Positions 18,174 through 27,611 are shown, counted from the first letter of the stretch. The stretch: DNA of 64,000 nucleotides from Mycobacterium sp. DL592 (GCF_011694515.1 NZ_CP050192.1:233932-297931), one strand, 5' to 3'. Translations and numbers: made by a program. The notes: generated from the letters alone by a model not told the origin.

Positions 18174-18180
18174 GCAGGAA
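18132..18180. repeat. 49-bp direct repeat, right copy
   Basis: Matches 16661-16709 at 42 of 49 positions. It covers the last 14 codons of the hydrolase and the last 10 codons of the methyltransferase. The two copies bracket the TetR/hydrolase cassette at a distance of 1,471 bp. Confidence 0.75.
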
Positions 18181-18828
18181 CGCCGGCATCATCATCCGGC
18201 CCTTCTCGTCGGTCTCGCCGGGCATCGGACCCTCGGGCATGTCCGGGAACTCCGGCTTGTGCGAATGGATCTTGGCGGGGCGGATCTCGTCGATCACGAA
18301 GTATTTCGAGACCGCTGTGCGCAGCTCGTCCTCGTCGACCTCGTTCGGCTTGGTCTCCAGGTGAGGTGGGAACGCGCCCTTGGCGAAGACCAGAATGTAG
18401 TACCGCGCGCCCGGCGCGGCCGCCCGGTGCACCGACTGCAGGTACCCGTCGCGGAGCTCGACCGGCAGCGAATGGAACAGCGTGCTGTCGATGATCGTCG
18501 CGAACCGGCCGTCGAAACCGGTGAACGCGGTGATGTCATCGCACACGAACGTCGCCGTGTCCAGCCCACGTTCCCCAGCGGCTTTGGTGGCAGCGGCGAT
18601 CGCGGTCGGTGAGACGTCGATGCCGACGACGGTGTAGCCCTGCGCCGCCAGCGCCAGCGACAACTCGGCGTGCCCGCACCCGGCGTCGAGCACCTCGCCG
18701 GTGACCTTGCCGTCGCGGATCAGGGCCGCCAGCTCCGGCTGCGGCTCACCGATGTTCCACGGCGGCGGACCCGGAAAGGCCCCCTCCTGCTTGTAGGCAC
18801 TGTCCCAATCCATTACCTCAGAAGCCAT
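18151..18828 (-). CDS. SAM-dependent methyltransferase, Rv3699-like
   Basis: A class I methyltransferase of 225 residues from ATG 18828 (GTG 18837 is an alternative). Motif I is VLDAGCGHAELS, motif II VVGIDVSPTAI, and an acidic DDITAF follows; IIDSTLFHSLP corresponds to motif IV. The N-terminal WDSAYKQEGAFPGPPPWNIG resembles thiopurine/thiol methyltransferase-like proteins. The M. tuberculosis counterpart lies next to egtE as I recall, so this gene marks the far side of the inserted block. The substrate is unknown. Confidence 0.83.
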   Translation of the reverse strand: MASEVMDWDSAYKQEGAFPGPPPWNIGEPQPELAALIRDGKVTGEVLDAGCGHAELSLALAAQGYTVVGIDVSPTAIAAATKAAGERGLDTATFVCDDITAFTGFDGRFATIIDSTLFHSLPVELRDGYLQSVHRAAAPGARYYILVFAKGAFPPHLETKPNEVDEDELRTAVSKYFVIDEIRPAKIHSHKPEFPDMPEGPMPGETDEKGRMMMPAFLLSAHKAD

Positions 18829-18848
18829 GTAGCCCACCGTACTCCGCG

Positions 18849-20327
18849 TCAGCCGGGCTGATCCCAGGTGTGGACAGGGGAGTTGCTGTGCATCAGCTCG
18901 CAGTAGCGTCGCAGCATCTCGGCCAGGGCCTGTGGCCGTGCCATGCCCTGCTCCTGCAATGCCTGCACTGTCGCCACCTGCCAGGCCGACCCGTTGCGGC
19001 CGGTCTTGGCGCGGCCCTCGATCACCCCGAGGTAGCGGTCACGCACCTCAGGGGCGACCTGCCAGCGGCGCAGCCCCTCGTCGGCCATCGGCAGCAGTGT
19101 CCGCAGGACCAACTCGTCGGCGGTCACCTCGCCCAGGCCGGGCCAGTACAGCCGGGCATCCAGCCCGTGCTGTGCGGCGGCGAGGAAATTGTCATGTGCG
19201 GCAGTGAAACTCATCTTCGTCCACAGCGGACGGTCCTCTTCGGACAGGTAGCGCAGCGCACCGTAGTAGAACGCCGCATTGGCCATCATGTCGACGACGG
19301 TCGGCCCGGCAGGCAGCACCCGGTTCTCTACCCGCAGATGCGGCCGGTCGTTGACGACGTCGTAGACCGGCCGGTTCCAGCGGTACACCGTGCCGTTGTG
19401 CAGACGCAGCTCAGGCAGGTGCGGGGTGCGCCCGGCAGCCAGTTCGGCGACGGGGTCTTCGTCGGACAGTTCGGGCAACAGCGACGGGAAGTAGCGGACG
19501 TTCTCCTCGAACAGGTCGAAGATGGAGGTGATCCACCGTTCGCCGAACCACACCCGCGGGCGCACACCCTGGGCCTTCAGTTCGTCGGGCCGGGTGTCGG
19601 TGGCCTGGGCGAACAGCTCGATGCGTGTCTCCGACCACAGCTGATGGCCGAAGAAGTACGGCGAGTTCGCGCCCAGTGTCAGCTGCGGTCCGGCCAGCAC
19701 CTGCGCGGCGTTCCAGTTGTTCGCGAAGTCGGCGGGTGACACCTGAAGGTGCAATTGCATACTGGTGCAAGCAGATTCGGGTGCGATGGACTCCGCGTGC
19801 AGGCTGAGCCGCTCCGGGCCGGCGATGTCGATCAGGATGTCCTCGCCGCGGGCGGTGAAGATCGAGTCGTTGAGCGCCTGATAGCGCATCGACGGGCTCA
19901 TCCAGTGGCCGGTCAGGTGCTCCTGCATCAGCGTCGGCAGGATGCCGATCATCACGATGTGCGCCCCGTCGGTGTTGGCCTTGGTCTCCGCGGCGTTGAG
20001 ACTGGCGCGGATCTCGTCTTCCAGCTCCAGCGCGGTCCGGCCCGGCAGCCGACGCGGCGGAACGTTGAATTCGATGTTGTAGGCGCCCAATTCGGTCTGA
20101 TACGCCGGGTCGGCGATCGCCGCGAGGACCTCCTGATTCTGCATGGCAGGCTGATAAGCGCCGTCAACCAGGTTGCACTCGATCTCCATCCCGGTCAGCG
20201 GCCGGTCGAAGTCGAAACTGGACTGGGCGAGCATGGTTTCGAACACGTCCAGGCACAGCTGCACCTTGCGCCGGTACTCCTGCCGGTGCGCCCGGTTGTA
20301 GCTGGCGTGCTTGACCTCTTCGCCCAC
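18849..20327 (-). CDS. GCS2-family carboxylate-amine ligase, Rv3698-like
   Basis: A 492-residue relative of glutamate-cysteine ligase. GTG 20327 gives the N-terminus MGEEV found in actinobacterial homologues; the frame is open to 20363. Family elements are TGMEIECNLVDG (Glu pair for metal), YNIEFNVPPR, CTSMQLHLQVSP, GANSPYFFG and LRVENRVLPAGPT. It is distinct from EgtA in the same window and longer. The reaction is unknown; homologues are annotated only as glutamate-cysteine ligase family. It is likely co-transcribed with the methyltransferase 20 nt downstream. Confidence 0.82.
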   Translation of the reverse strand: MGEEVKHASYNRAHRQEYRRKVQLCLDVFETMLAQSSFDFDRPLTGMEIECNLVDGAYQPAMQNQEVLAAIADPAYQTELGAYNIEFNVPPRRLPGRTALELEDEIRASLNAAETKANTDGAHIVMIGILPTLMQEHLTGHWMSPSMRYQALNDSIFTARGEDILIDIAGPERLSLHAESIAPESACTSMQLHLQVSPADFANNWNAAQVLAGPQLTLGANSPYFFGHQLWSETRIELFAQATDTRPDELKAQGVRPRVWFGERWITSIFDLFEENVRYFPSLLPELSDEDPVAELAAGRTPHLPELRLHNGTVYRWNRPVYDVVNDRPHLRVENRVLPAGPTVVDMMANAAFYYGALRYLSEEDRPLWTKMSFTAAHDNFLAAAQHGLDARLYWPGLGEVTADELVLRTLLPMADEGLRRWQVAPEVRDRYLGVIEGRAKTGRNGSAWQVATVQALQEQGMARPQALAEMLRRYCELMHSNSPVHTWDQPG

Positions 20328-20393
20328 GCGGTCGATGCAACCGGTTCGATGCCGGGCGCGCAAGCAAATCGCCGAGATCAGCGTCGACCGGCG

Positions 20394-22454
20394 TCAGACG
20401 ACCTGCCACGCGTGGGTGTCGATGACGGTGACCAGGGTTTGGTAAGCGTTGTTGGGGTCGGTACTCGTGGCGTAGAGGTAACTTCCCGTCGGGTCGAGGG
20501 TCAGACGTGCACCGAAGCGATCGCTCGGGATGACAATCGGGTCGCCCGCCACCTGCCCGGTCACGGTGTCGATGCGGGTGATCTGGGTTCCAAAGTTGGC
20601 CGCCAGATACGCATACCGGTCGTTCGGGTTCGCCAGCGGATAGCCGTTGCCCGACACGGTGACAGGCGTGCCCACCACCTTGCCGGTGAGCGCGTCGATC
20701 ACGGTGACGGTGGCCGTGTTTGGCTGCTCGGCCACGGTCCGGATGATGCGGGACTGCAGCGGCCCGGCGAGCACGCCGTAGAGATTGTTGACCCCGGCCA
20801 GCGAGAGTGGCGAGCCGACCACAGTGCCGGTCAGTGTGTCGATGACGACGGTGCCGCCGTTGGTCACCTGGTAGCTGCGAAGGCCGAACAGCGCAGATCC
20901 CATCTGTGAGTTTTGTGGACTACCCGCCACGGTGATCGGCCGCCCCATCTGGGCGCCGGTGAGGGGATTGATCCTGATGATGGTCGTCGACGAATCGGCC
21001 GTGTTGCCCGTTCGGAGGGTCTCGTAGACCCCGAGTCCGCCCGGCGCGACGTAGACGGTGCCCAGACCCGGCTGCACAATGGGTGTGCCGACAACCTTGC
21101 CGGTCAGCGTGTCGATCACGTCGGTTCGTGTTTGGCGAACACCGTTGGCGTCGGTCAACCAGGTCGATGAGTAGGCCCGCAGCCCGAACTGCCCGAGCTG
21201 TATCGAAAGGTTGGTGGCACCGGGGATGTCGACCGTCGATGACGTGCCGGTCAGCGTGCTGATGACCGTGATGTGGGTGCCGGAGATCGTGTATGTGGCC
21301 GGGTCATAGTCATAGGTCTGCACTAAGGCGCGCAGGCCCAGCGCACCGAAGACGACAGGATTCCCAAAGTTTGTGCCCTGCGCCGTGACCGGTGTGCCGA
21401 TCGCTTGTCCGGTCAAGCCGCTGATCCTGGTGATGGTGGTGGTCCACATCCCGTTGGCGTCGGTGGCCGCGGTGAGCTGATACGCCGACAGCCCCAGGGG
21501 TCCCACGCCGACCGTATTGCCGTTGAACACACTCGGCCCTTGGTCGATCACCACCGGGTTTCCGACCTCCTGGCCGGTGAGGGTGTTGATCACCGCAACG
21601 CGGGTCTGTTTGGTTGTCGCGTCGCTAGTGCTGACGTAGGCCAGCAGCCCCAAGGCCCCGACGCTGACCTGACCGTTACCACCGGCCAGGTCGAGTGGGG
21701 TTCCGACCTGCGCGCCGCTAAGCCCACTGACCACGGTGAACCGGTTGATGGGCGTGCCCGAGTCATTGGTGTAGGTCGTTTGCACAATTCCGTTGAGGCC
21801 CAGCGCGCCCAGCGTAATCGGGTTCGACGTAGCACCTTTGATGGTCAGCGGGCTGCCGACTTCGCCGCCGGTGAGCGAGTTGACCACGACCACCTGGCTG
21901 CTGACGTTCGGATCGTATGACGGCCCGCTGGCCACCTGAAATGCGCGGAGCCCCGCCACCCCGAGGGTGACCGGCTGGCCGACCCGCCCGACGACCGTGA
22001 CCGGAGTGCCGACGACTGCACCGGTCCGGGGGTCGATGACCGCCACCTTGGTGGTATCGCTGCTGAAATCGGTTGTCGTCTGGTAGATCCGCAGACCGGG
22101 CAGGGCGACCTGGGGGACGCCGACAGGTACGCCCGCAAGGGTCACCGGGCCCGCCGTGGTGGTGACGGCCGCCGCTGCGGTCCGGCTCGACGCAACAGCA
22201 CGGCGACCGGGCGACCCTGTGGCTCGATTGCTCGAGGCATGCTGTGCCGCATCAGGTTTGGCTGCTCCGGCTGTTGCGCCCGAGTCTGCGCCGGGCGTTT
22301 CCGCAGCGGCCACGCCGGCCCCGAAGGACAGCGCGGCACCTACCCCGGCTGCCACCGCACCGGCGCGCAGCCACGCCAGCACGGGTAGCGCCGAGCGTCG
22401 CCGACGCCTGTCGACGGATTGGGCGGAGAGTTGTGAAACGTCGCGAGATTTCAT
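20394..22454 (-). CDS. Secreted repeat (propeller-like) protein
   Basis: A 686-residue exported protein from ATG 22454 (GTG 22466 possible). An Arg-rich start, a hydrophobic stretch and AVAAAETPG give a Sec signal, followed by an Ala/Ser/Thr linker. From about residue 110 on, a unit of about 45-50 residues repeats some eleven times around a core of the type VIDTLTGKVVGTPV. It alternates with hydrophobic strands such as VTLGVAGLRAFQ, which suggests a beta-propeller or beta-solenoid. The protein ends at VIDTHAWQVV, in the middle of a twelfth unit, so the C-terminus may be truncated. No M. tuberculosis counterpart is known to me. Confidence 0.75.
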   Translation of the reverse strand: MKSRDVSQLSAQSVDRRRRRSALPVLAWLRAGAVAAGVGAALSFGAGVAAAETPGADSGATAGAAKPDAAQHASSNRATGSPGRRAVASSRTAAAAVTTTAGPVTLAGVPVGVPQVALPGLRIYQTTTDFSSDTTKVAVIDPRTGAVVGTPVTVVGRVGQPVTLGVAGLRAFQVASGPSYDPNVSSQVVVVNSLTGGEVGSPLTIKGATSNPITLGALGLNGIVQTTYTNDSGTPINRFTVVSGLSGAQVGTPLDLAGGNGQVSVGALGLLAYVSTSDATTKQTRVAVINTLTGQEVGNPVVIDQGPSVFNGNTVGVGPLGLSAYQLTAATDANGMWTTTITRISGLTGQAIGTPVTAQGTNFGNPVVFGALGLRALVQTYDYDPATYTISGTHITVISTLTGTSSTVDIPGATNLSIQLGQFGLRAYSSTWLTDANGVRQTRTDVIDTLTGKVVGTPIVQPGLGTVYVAPGGLGVYETLRTGNTADSSTTIIRINPLTGAQMGRPITVAGSPQNSQMGSALFGLRSYQVTNGGTVVIDTLTGTVVGSPLSLAGVNNLYGVLAGPLQSRIIRTVAEQPNTATVTVIDALTGKVVGTPVTVSGNGYPLANPNDRYAYLAANFGTQITRIDTVTGQVAGDPIVIPSDRFGARLTLDPTGSYLYATSTDPNNAYQTLVTVIDTHAWQVV

Positions 22455-22549
22455 GGCTGAAACCACCCCGGTACCCCAGTTTGCGAATTGACAAAAAGGA
22501 TAATTCAGACGCCGGGTGTTTGAAAGGTCAACCGTACGATCAGCAGCTG

Positions 22550-23326
22550 TCAGTTTGCCGATGTCGCCTTAGTGCGGTGGACCAGCACCGATTGGCGGTC
22601 GAACCCTGAGCTGCTCACCTCGATGTCCACGCCAGCGTAGTCACCCAGCGCGCGCAGTGCCGATGGACTGTAGGCGCGCAGCGAACTGATGAACCCGTCG
22701 TGGGCGAACGGCCACCACAGTGCGAATGGGGCGAAGGTCACCAGCTTGGCGATGTGCAGCAGCGACGGCAGCCGGGGGAGGTCGATGACGAGCAGCTTGC
22801 CGGCCACCCGGGTGCCCTCGGCGAAGACCTGTGCAGCCTGCTGCGGCGGCAGGTGATGGAACGACAGGGCGAACACCGCCAGGTCGAATGAGTCGTCGGG
22901 GGCGTCGATGGCGGTGGCGTCGACGACGCGCACGGTGGCCCGCGGATCCTGGCCCAGATCGGACGCCGCCATCGCCGCCACCGACTCGGGGTTGATATCG
23001 GAGACCGTCACCTCGGCGGTGGGATGTTGCTCGAGCACGATGCGCGACAGCGCGCCATGCCCGGCCCCGAGTTCGAGAATCTTCGGGTCGGCGACGTCGG
23101 CGACCTCGTGCAGCACCAGTTGTGCATTGCGTTCGTGCTCTTTGAACAGCGAGCCCATGACGTCGAGGGCACGGATCACGCCGCGTTTGACGTCGTCATC
23201 GACGTCGTCGCGGTCGAGGTACTCGGGGCGGTCGGTCTGGAGCAGGCGGTCCAACCAGGACGCGTCCGGCCCGCCGCGGGGCATGTCGGCGATGTCTGCC
23301 ACTGGTTTTGCCACGTAGGCCATCAT
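22550..23326 (-). CDS. Class I SAM-dependent methyltransferase
   Basis: A 258-residue methyltransferase with motif [13 protein letters not shown] (about residues 82-93), [14 protein letters not shown], the acidic VVDATAID, and [10 protein letters not shown] as motif IV. The N-terminal helix [19 protein letters not shown] and the basic/aromatic C-terminus resemble UbiE/Coq5-like proteins. A hydrophobic stretch near residues 190-210 ([15 protein letters not shown]) could touch the membrane. It is divergent from glpK with 33 nt between starts. The substrate is unknown. Confidence 0.78.
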   Translation of the reverse strand: MMAYVAKPVADIADMPRGGPDASWLDRLLQTDRPEYLDRDDVDDDVKRGVIRALDVMGSLFKEHERNAQLVLHEVADVADPKILELGAGHGALSRIVLEQHPTAEVTVSDINPESVAAMAASDLGQDPRATVRVVDATAIDAPDDSFDLAVFALSFHHLPPQQAAQVFAEGTRVAGKLLVIDLPRLPSLLHIAKLVTFAPFALWWPFAHDGFISSLRAYSPSALRALGDYAGVDIEVSSSGFDRQSVLVHRTKATSAN

Positions 23327-23359
23327 GGACGATGCACCGCCACGTTTCTAGGAGCACTG

Positions 23360-24877
23360 TTGGCCGACTTCGTCGCATCGATTGACCAGGGCACCACCAG
23401 CACCCGCTGCATGATCTTCGACCACAACGGCATCGAGGTAGGCCGCCACCAGCTCGAGCACGAACAGATCCTGCCGAAGGCGGGCTGGGTGGAACACAAC
23501 CCGGTGGAGATCTGGGAGCGCACCCAGACCGTCGTCCAATCGGCGCTGAACACCACCAAGCTGTCGGCCGGTGACCTCGCCGCGCTGGGCATCACCAACC
23601 AGCGCGAGACCACCTTGGTGTGGAATCGCAAGACCGGCCGGCCGTACTACAACGCGATCGTGTGGCAGGACACCCGCACCGACCGCATCGCCACCGCGCT
23701 GGACCGCGACGGGCGCGGTGACGTGATCCGGCACAAGGCCGGCCTGCCGCCGGCGACCTACTTCTCCGGCGGCAAGCTGCAGTGGATCCTGGAGAACGTC
23801 GACGGTGTGCGAGCGGCCGCCGAACGCGGCGAGGCGCTGTTCGGCACGCCCGACACGTGGGTGCTGTGGAACCTCACCGGTGGCGCGGCAGGCGGGGTGC
23901 ACGTCACCGACGTCACCAATGCCAGCCGGACCATGCTGATGAATCTCGAGACGCTGGACTGGGACGAGGAACTGTTGTCGTTCTTCGGGATTCCGCGTCC
24001 GATGTTGCCCGAGATCCGTCCGTCGTCCTCGCCGGATCCCTACGGCGTGACCCATCCCGGGGGGCCGACCGGCGGCGAGGTGCCGGTGACGGCGAGCCTG
24101 GGTGACCAGCAGGCGGCGATGGTAGGTCAGGTGTGTCTGGCGCCGGGGGAGGCCAAGAACACTTACGGCACAGGCAATTTCCTGTTGCTCAACACCGGTG
24201 AGAAGATCGTGCGCAGCTCCAATGGCTTGCTGACCACGGTGTGCTATCAGTTCGGGGACGCGAAACCCGTTTATGCCCTTGAGGGTTCGATCGCGGTGAC
24301 GGGTTCGGCGGTGCAGTGGCTGCGTGACCAGCTCGGCATCATCAGCGGCGCCTCGGACAGCGAGACGTTGGCCGCCCAGGTCCCAGACAACGGCGGGGTG
24401 TACTTCGTGCCGGCGTTCTCCGGGCTGTTCGCTCCGTACTGGCGCTCCGATGCGCGCGGCGCGATCGTGGGCCTGTCCCGGTTCAACTCCAACGCTCATG
24501 TCGCGCGCGCGACGCTGGAGGCGATCTGTTACCAGAGCCGCGACGTGGTGGATGCCATGGAGGCCGACTCCGGTGTGCACCTCGAGGTGCTCAAGGTCGA
24601 CGGCGGAGTGACGCTCAACGAGTTGTGCATGCAGATCCAGGCCGACGTGCTGGGCGTGGATGTGGTGCGCCCGGTGGTGGCCGAGACCACGGCGCTCGGT
24701 GCGGCGTATGCGGCCGGACTGGCGACCGGCTTCTGGGCCGATCCCGATGACCTGCGCGCGAATTGGCAGGAGGACCGGCGCTGGTCGCCGGCCTGGAGTG
24801 AGGAGCAGCGTGCCGCCGGCTACGCGGGCTGGCACAAGGCGGTGCAGCGCACGCTGGACTGGGTCGACGTCTCCTAG
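23360..24877 (+). CDS. glpK: Glycerol kinase
   Basis: ATP-dependent phosphorylation of glycerol to sn-glycerol-3-phosphate, entry point of glycerol catabolism. It has 505 residues. The start is TTG 23360, preceded by TAGGAG; it gives the family N-terminus [19 protein letters not shown] with the phosphate-1 loop. Other hallmarks are [16 protein letters not shown], the adenosine motif LKVDGG, and [13 protein letters not shown] elements. The frame is open far upstream (to 23024), but that part overlaps the divergent methyltransferase. The location matches Rv3696c. Confidence 0.96.
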   Translation: MADFVASIDQGTTSTRCMIFDHNGIEVGRHQLEHEQILPKAGWVEHNPVEIWERTQTVVQSALNTTKLSAGDLAALGITNQRETTLVWNRKTGRPYYNAIVWQDTRTDRIATALDRDGRGDVIRHKAGLPPATYFSGGKLQWILENVDGVRAAAERGEALFGTPDTWVLWNLTGGAAGGVHVTDVTNASRTMLMNLETLDWDEELLSFFGIPRPMLPEIRPSSSPDPYGVTHPGGPTGGEVPVTASLGDQQAAMVGQVCLAPGEAKNTYGTGNFLLLNTGEKIVRSSNGLLTTVCYQFGDAKPVYALEGSIAVTGSAVQWLRDQLGIISGASDSETLAAQVPDNGGVYFVPAFSGLFAPYWRSDARGAIVGLSRFNSNAHVARATLEAICYQSRDVVDAMEADSGVHLEVLKVDGGVTLNELCMQIQADVLGVDVVRPVVAETTALGAAYAAGLATGFWADPDDLRANWQEDRRWSPAWSEEQRAAGYAGWHKAVQRTLDWVDVS

Positions 24878-24887
24878 CGTTTCCTGG

Positions 24888-26072
24888 TCAGCCGGTCAGC
24901 GCGGCGGCGAACGACTCGAACGGACACGCCTGCCCGTCGCAACCGGCGGGGCTCAACGGCACCGCAACCGGTTCGGCGTCGCTCAGGCCGCGGATCTGGT
25001 CCAGAGTCTGAGCGCGATAGGTGGAGCGGACGAACCGGTGCCCGTCGCCGTCCTCGACGAGCTCGAAGATCAGTGCGCCGCCAGGTGCCGGTTCGTCGTC
25101 GGCGAAGCCGGGGATCGACCAGTGCACGTCGAGCAGCCCGGCCAGGTTGGCGATCTCGGTGTCGTGTCCGACCAGGATGGTCAGTGGCGGCCCGTCGGAT
25201 AGGCCCTCGCGGATCGCCTCGGCGATCTTGCCGGCATTGGCAAGGGCCAGCGGCCGCGGCCGGGCGATGATCGACAGTTCCAGCGGGTGCAGGGCGCCGA
25301 CGGTGCGGATGTCTTCGGCGCTTGCCCGGCCCCAGCCGACGTCCGAGATCGGTTTGCCGTCGGCGTATTCCAGCTCGAGGACCTCGGCGACGACGGCGCC
25401 GCGGTCCAGTGCGCCGGTGAGCCTGGGTCTGCGCGTCCCGGACGGGTCGATGTCGACGCCGCTCGGCATGCCGGTGACACCGCAGCCGTCGGTGCGCGCT
25501 CCACATAGGATGCGTGTCACGGTGTCCAGGGCCGGCTGGTAGCGGGCGGCGAGAGCCGCGATTCCCTCTGGTCCGATGGCTGACTCGACGGCCGAGGCCG
25601 CCACCTCGGCGGTGATGCCGGAGTGCCGGTATTCCTCGAACAGCGGATCTGCCACGCCCTGCGGCTGATGGTGATTCTCGATTCCGCACCCGGGTGCCAG
25701 GCCTGAGAGGTACTCGTCACCCGTTCTGATGGTGCGCTGCAACGAGTCCGAGGTGAGATGTACGGCACCGGCGGCGGGACAGCCCGCAGCGGGCAGCAGG
25801 CCGTCGGCGGCGAAGCGCCGGGCATCGGCTGCGGCCACCATACGGATGGCGGCTGCGCCGTGATCGGTGAGCCAGCCCGGCCGCGTTTCCCACGTGGGCC
25901 ACGGGTCGGGGGCGATCGATACCGCGACGGGCGGATCAGAGTTCGGCGGCCGGACGCCGTGGCGCATGACCACGACTGCCCTGATGACGTGCCATGGTTC
26001 GGCCCTGGCCACCGGGGTGAGCCCGCTCAGCAGCGCGACAACGGTCAGGACAAGCGAGATCGGCCGTACCAC
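24888..26072 (-). CDS. Secreted histidine acid phosphatase
   Basis: A histidine phosphatase (clade 2) of about 394 residues with a signal peptide (VRPISLVLTVVALLSGLTPVARA). The catalytic RHGxRxP is MRHGVRPPN and the proton-donor HD is in VGHDTEIANL. Six or more Cys suggest disulfides outside the cytosol. It resembles AppA/Agp-type phytase or glucose-1-phosphatase. GTG 26072 is chosen; TTG 26084 is possible. It is convergent with glpK, 10 nt apart. Substrate likely a sugar- or inositol-phosphate; not determinable. Confidence 0.82.
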   Translation of the reverse strand: MVRPISLVLTVVALLSGLTPVARAEPWHVIRAVVVMRHGVRPPNSDPPVAVSIAPDPWPTWETRPGWLTDHGAAAIRMVAAADARRFAADGLLPAAGCPAAGAVHLTSDSLQRTIRTGDEYLSGLAPGCGIENHHQPQGVADPLFEEYRHSGITAEVAASAVESAIGPEGIAALAARYQPALDTVTRILCGARTDGCGVTGMPSGVDIDPSGTRRPRLTGALDRGAVVAEVLELEYADGKPISDVGWGRASAEDIRTVGALHPLELSIIARPRPLALANAGKIAEAIREGLSDGPPLTILVGHDTEIANLAGLLDVHWSIPGFADDEPAPGGALIFELVEDGDGHRFVRSTYRAQTLDQIRGLSDAEPVAVPLSPAGCDGQACPFESFAAALTG

Positions 26073-26113
26073 AGACGAATCCAAGCATGTCCAAGCATGG
26101 GCCGATCGATTTG

Positions 26114-26150
26114 GGCGCGGTTATCGCCGCTGGGCGACGATAACCGCGCC
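26114..26150 (-). terminator. Strong hairpin after the PadR gene
   Basis: A perfect 13-bp inverted repeat (GGCGCGGTTATCG at 26114-26126, complement at 26138-26150) with an 11-nt loop, 7 nt beyond the stop of the leftward PadR gene. Confidence 0.75.
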
Positions 26151-26157
26151 GAAATCA

Positions 26158-26928
26158 CTACTCGGACTCGCCGAGGATCTGGTAGACCTCGCGGCGCGCG
26201 GCGTTGACGATGTCGACGATGCGCTGCTGCTGCTCCGGGCTGGCGGTGTGGGCCGACTGGGCGACCGCTCCGAAGAGCTGGCCGATCGCGGCGCGCAGGT
26301 TGACCTGTCCGGGGTCGACGTCCTCGGCGATCTCCTCCCACGGCGGGGTGGTGATCTTCTCCGCGGCGGTCCGACCGTCTTCGGTCAGCTCGAAAAGCTT
26401 CTTGCTGCCTTCGGTTTCGGTACCGACGATGACGCCCTCGTCGACGAGCAACTGCAGGGTGGGGTAAACCGAGCCGGGGCTGGGCTTCCACACACCGTTG
26501 GTGCGCTCGGCGATCTCCTGGATCATCTCGTAGCCGTGCATCGGCCGTTCAGCCAGCAGGGCCAGGATGGCGACGCGAACGTCACCGCGCCTGCCCCGGC
26601 CGCGGCCGTGTCCGCGGCGTCCGCCGCGGGCGCCGCCGGGTCCGAACCCGAAACCAGGGCCGAAGCCCGGCCCGAATCCGAAGCCGGGGCCGAAGCCGCC
26701 GCGGGGGCCGAAACCGCCCGGGCCTTCACCGCCGGTCATCTGCTCGCGGAGGTGCTCACGGAAGTGCCGGCGGGCATGCCGGCGTGCGGGTCCTGGCGGG
26801 GCGAACCCGAAGGCCGGGCTGAAGCCGGGGCCGGGCCGAAAACCGGGACCGAAGCCACCGGGGCCGAAGCCACCGGGACCGGGGCGGCCCGAGCCGGGGC
26901 CGTCGCACTGGGGAAATGGGGTGCTCAT
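26158..26928 (-). CDS. PadR-family regulator with low-complexity Gly/Phe/Pro/Arg N-terminus
   Basis: A 256-residue protein. Residues 1-113 are a low-complexity region made of GFGPGFG-type units, an Arg/His-rich helix and an RGG-like basic patch (GARGGRRGHGRGRGRR). The winged helix-turn-helix begins at about 114 (VRVAILALLAERPMHGYEM, PSPGSVYPTLQLL, KKLFELTEDGR), typical PadR, followed by a short C-terminal helix pair. The preceding PadR gene is 83 nt upstream on the same strand. A long inverted repeat in that gap may be the operator. Confidence 0.85.
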   Translation of the reverse strand: MSTPFPQCDGPGSGRPGPGGFGPGGFGPGFRPGPGFSPAFGFAPPGPARRHARRHFREHLREQMTGGEGPGGFGPRGGFGPGFGFGPGFGPGFGFGPGGARGGRRGHGRGRGRRGDVRVAILALLAERPMHGYEMIQEIAERTNGVWKPSPGSVYPTLQLLVDEGVIVGTETEGSKKLFELTEDGRTAAEKITTPPWEEIAEDVDPGQVNLRAAIGQLFGAVAQSAHTASPEQQQRIVDIVNAARREVYQILGESE

Positions 26929-26967
26929 AGGAGCTCTCTTTTCTCGACGGGAAACGCCGAATGCGTC

Positions 26968-26992
26968 TCCGATACGTCAACGATATATCGGA
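26968..26992. promoter_or_regulatory. Candidate PadR operator
   Basis: Inverted repeat TCCGATA-N11-TATCGGA (26968-26974, 26986-26992), with the nested palindrome CGATATATCG at 26981-26990. It lies between the two PadR genes and upstream of the 26158-26928 gene, in an A/T-rich pocket. Confidence 0.55.
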
Positions 26993-27011
26993 AACTATCG
27001 CGATGCAACGT

Positions 27012-27539
27012 TCAGTTTGAGGCGCGGCGATCGATCTCCGTGATGAGCCAGCGCGCCCAGTCGGCTTCCATGGCCTGCGCCCGCAGGCCGTACTCCAGTG
27101 CCGCCCGGCCGTAGAAATCGCCGTCGCTGTCGTCCCAGTCGACTGAATCGCGCAGCTGTTCGTAGCGTTTGTGCTCGGCATCGGCCTGGTCGGCGACGGC
27201 CTGGATGTGCTCGCGGGCCTGCCCTGGCGGCATTTCGCCGAGCAGGAAGACCCGCAACAGTTCGGCGCTGCGATACGGCGGGTCATCCTGGGCATTGGCC
27301 ATCCACCGCAGCAGGTCCTCGCGCCCGGCTTCGGTGACCCGGTACTCCTTGCGCCCCCGCGGCCCGATGTCGCTGACCTCGATCAGCCCGGAGTCGGCCA
27401 GCTTGTTCAGCTCGCCGTAGAGCTGGCTCTGGGTGGCCGGCCACACGTTGGCCATTGAATACTCGAACCGCTTGAGCAGGTCGTACCCGCTGCCGGGTTG
27501 TTGGGCCAGTAGGCCCAGTGCCGCGTACCGAAGACTCAC
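27012..27539 (-). CDS. PadR-family regulator with Vir-type C-terminal domain
   Basis: A 175-residue regulator. GTG 27539 begins MSLRYAALGLLAQQPGSGYDLLKRF, the PadR winged helix; ATQSQLYGELNKLADSGL is the recognition helix and RGRKEYRVTEAGRE the wing. The C-terminal half (about 90-175) is the helical Vir-like dimerisation domain seen in PadR subgroup 2. It lies upstream of, and is probably co-transcribed with, the other PadR gene. Inducer unknown. Confidence 0.85.
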   Translation of the reverse strand: MSLRYAALGLLAQQPGSGYDLLKRFEYSMANVWPATQSQLYGELNKLADSGLIEVSDIGPRGRKEYRVTEAGREDLLRWMANAQDDPPYRSAELLRVFLLGEMPPGQAREHIQAVADQADAEHKRYEQLRDSVDWDDSDGDFYGRAALEYGLRAQAMEADWARWLITEIDRRASN

Positions 27540-27611
27540 CCGACCATCGTAGAGCGCGACATGTCAGAAGTGGAATGTCACGGCCGTGGCGCGGCGCGCG
27601 GGCCGATACGC

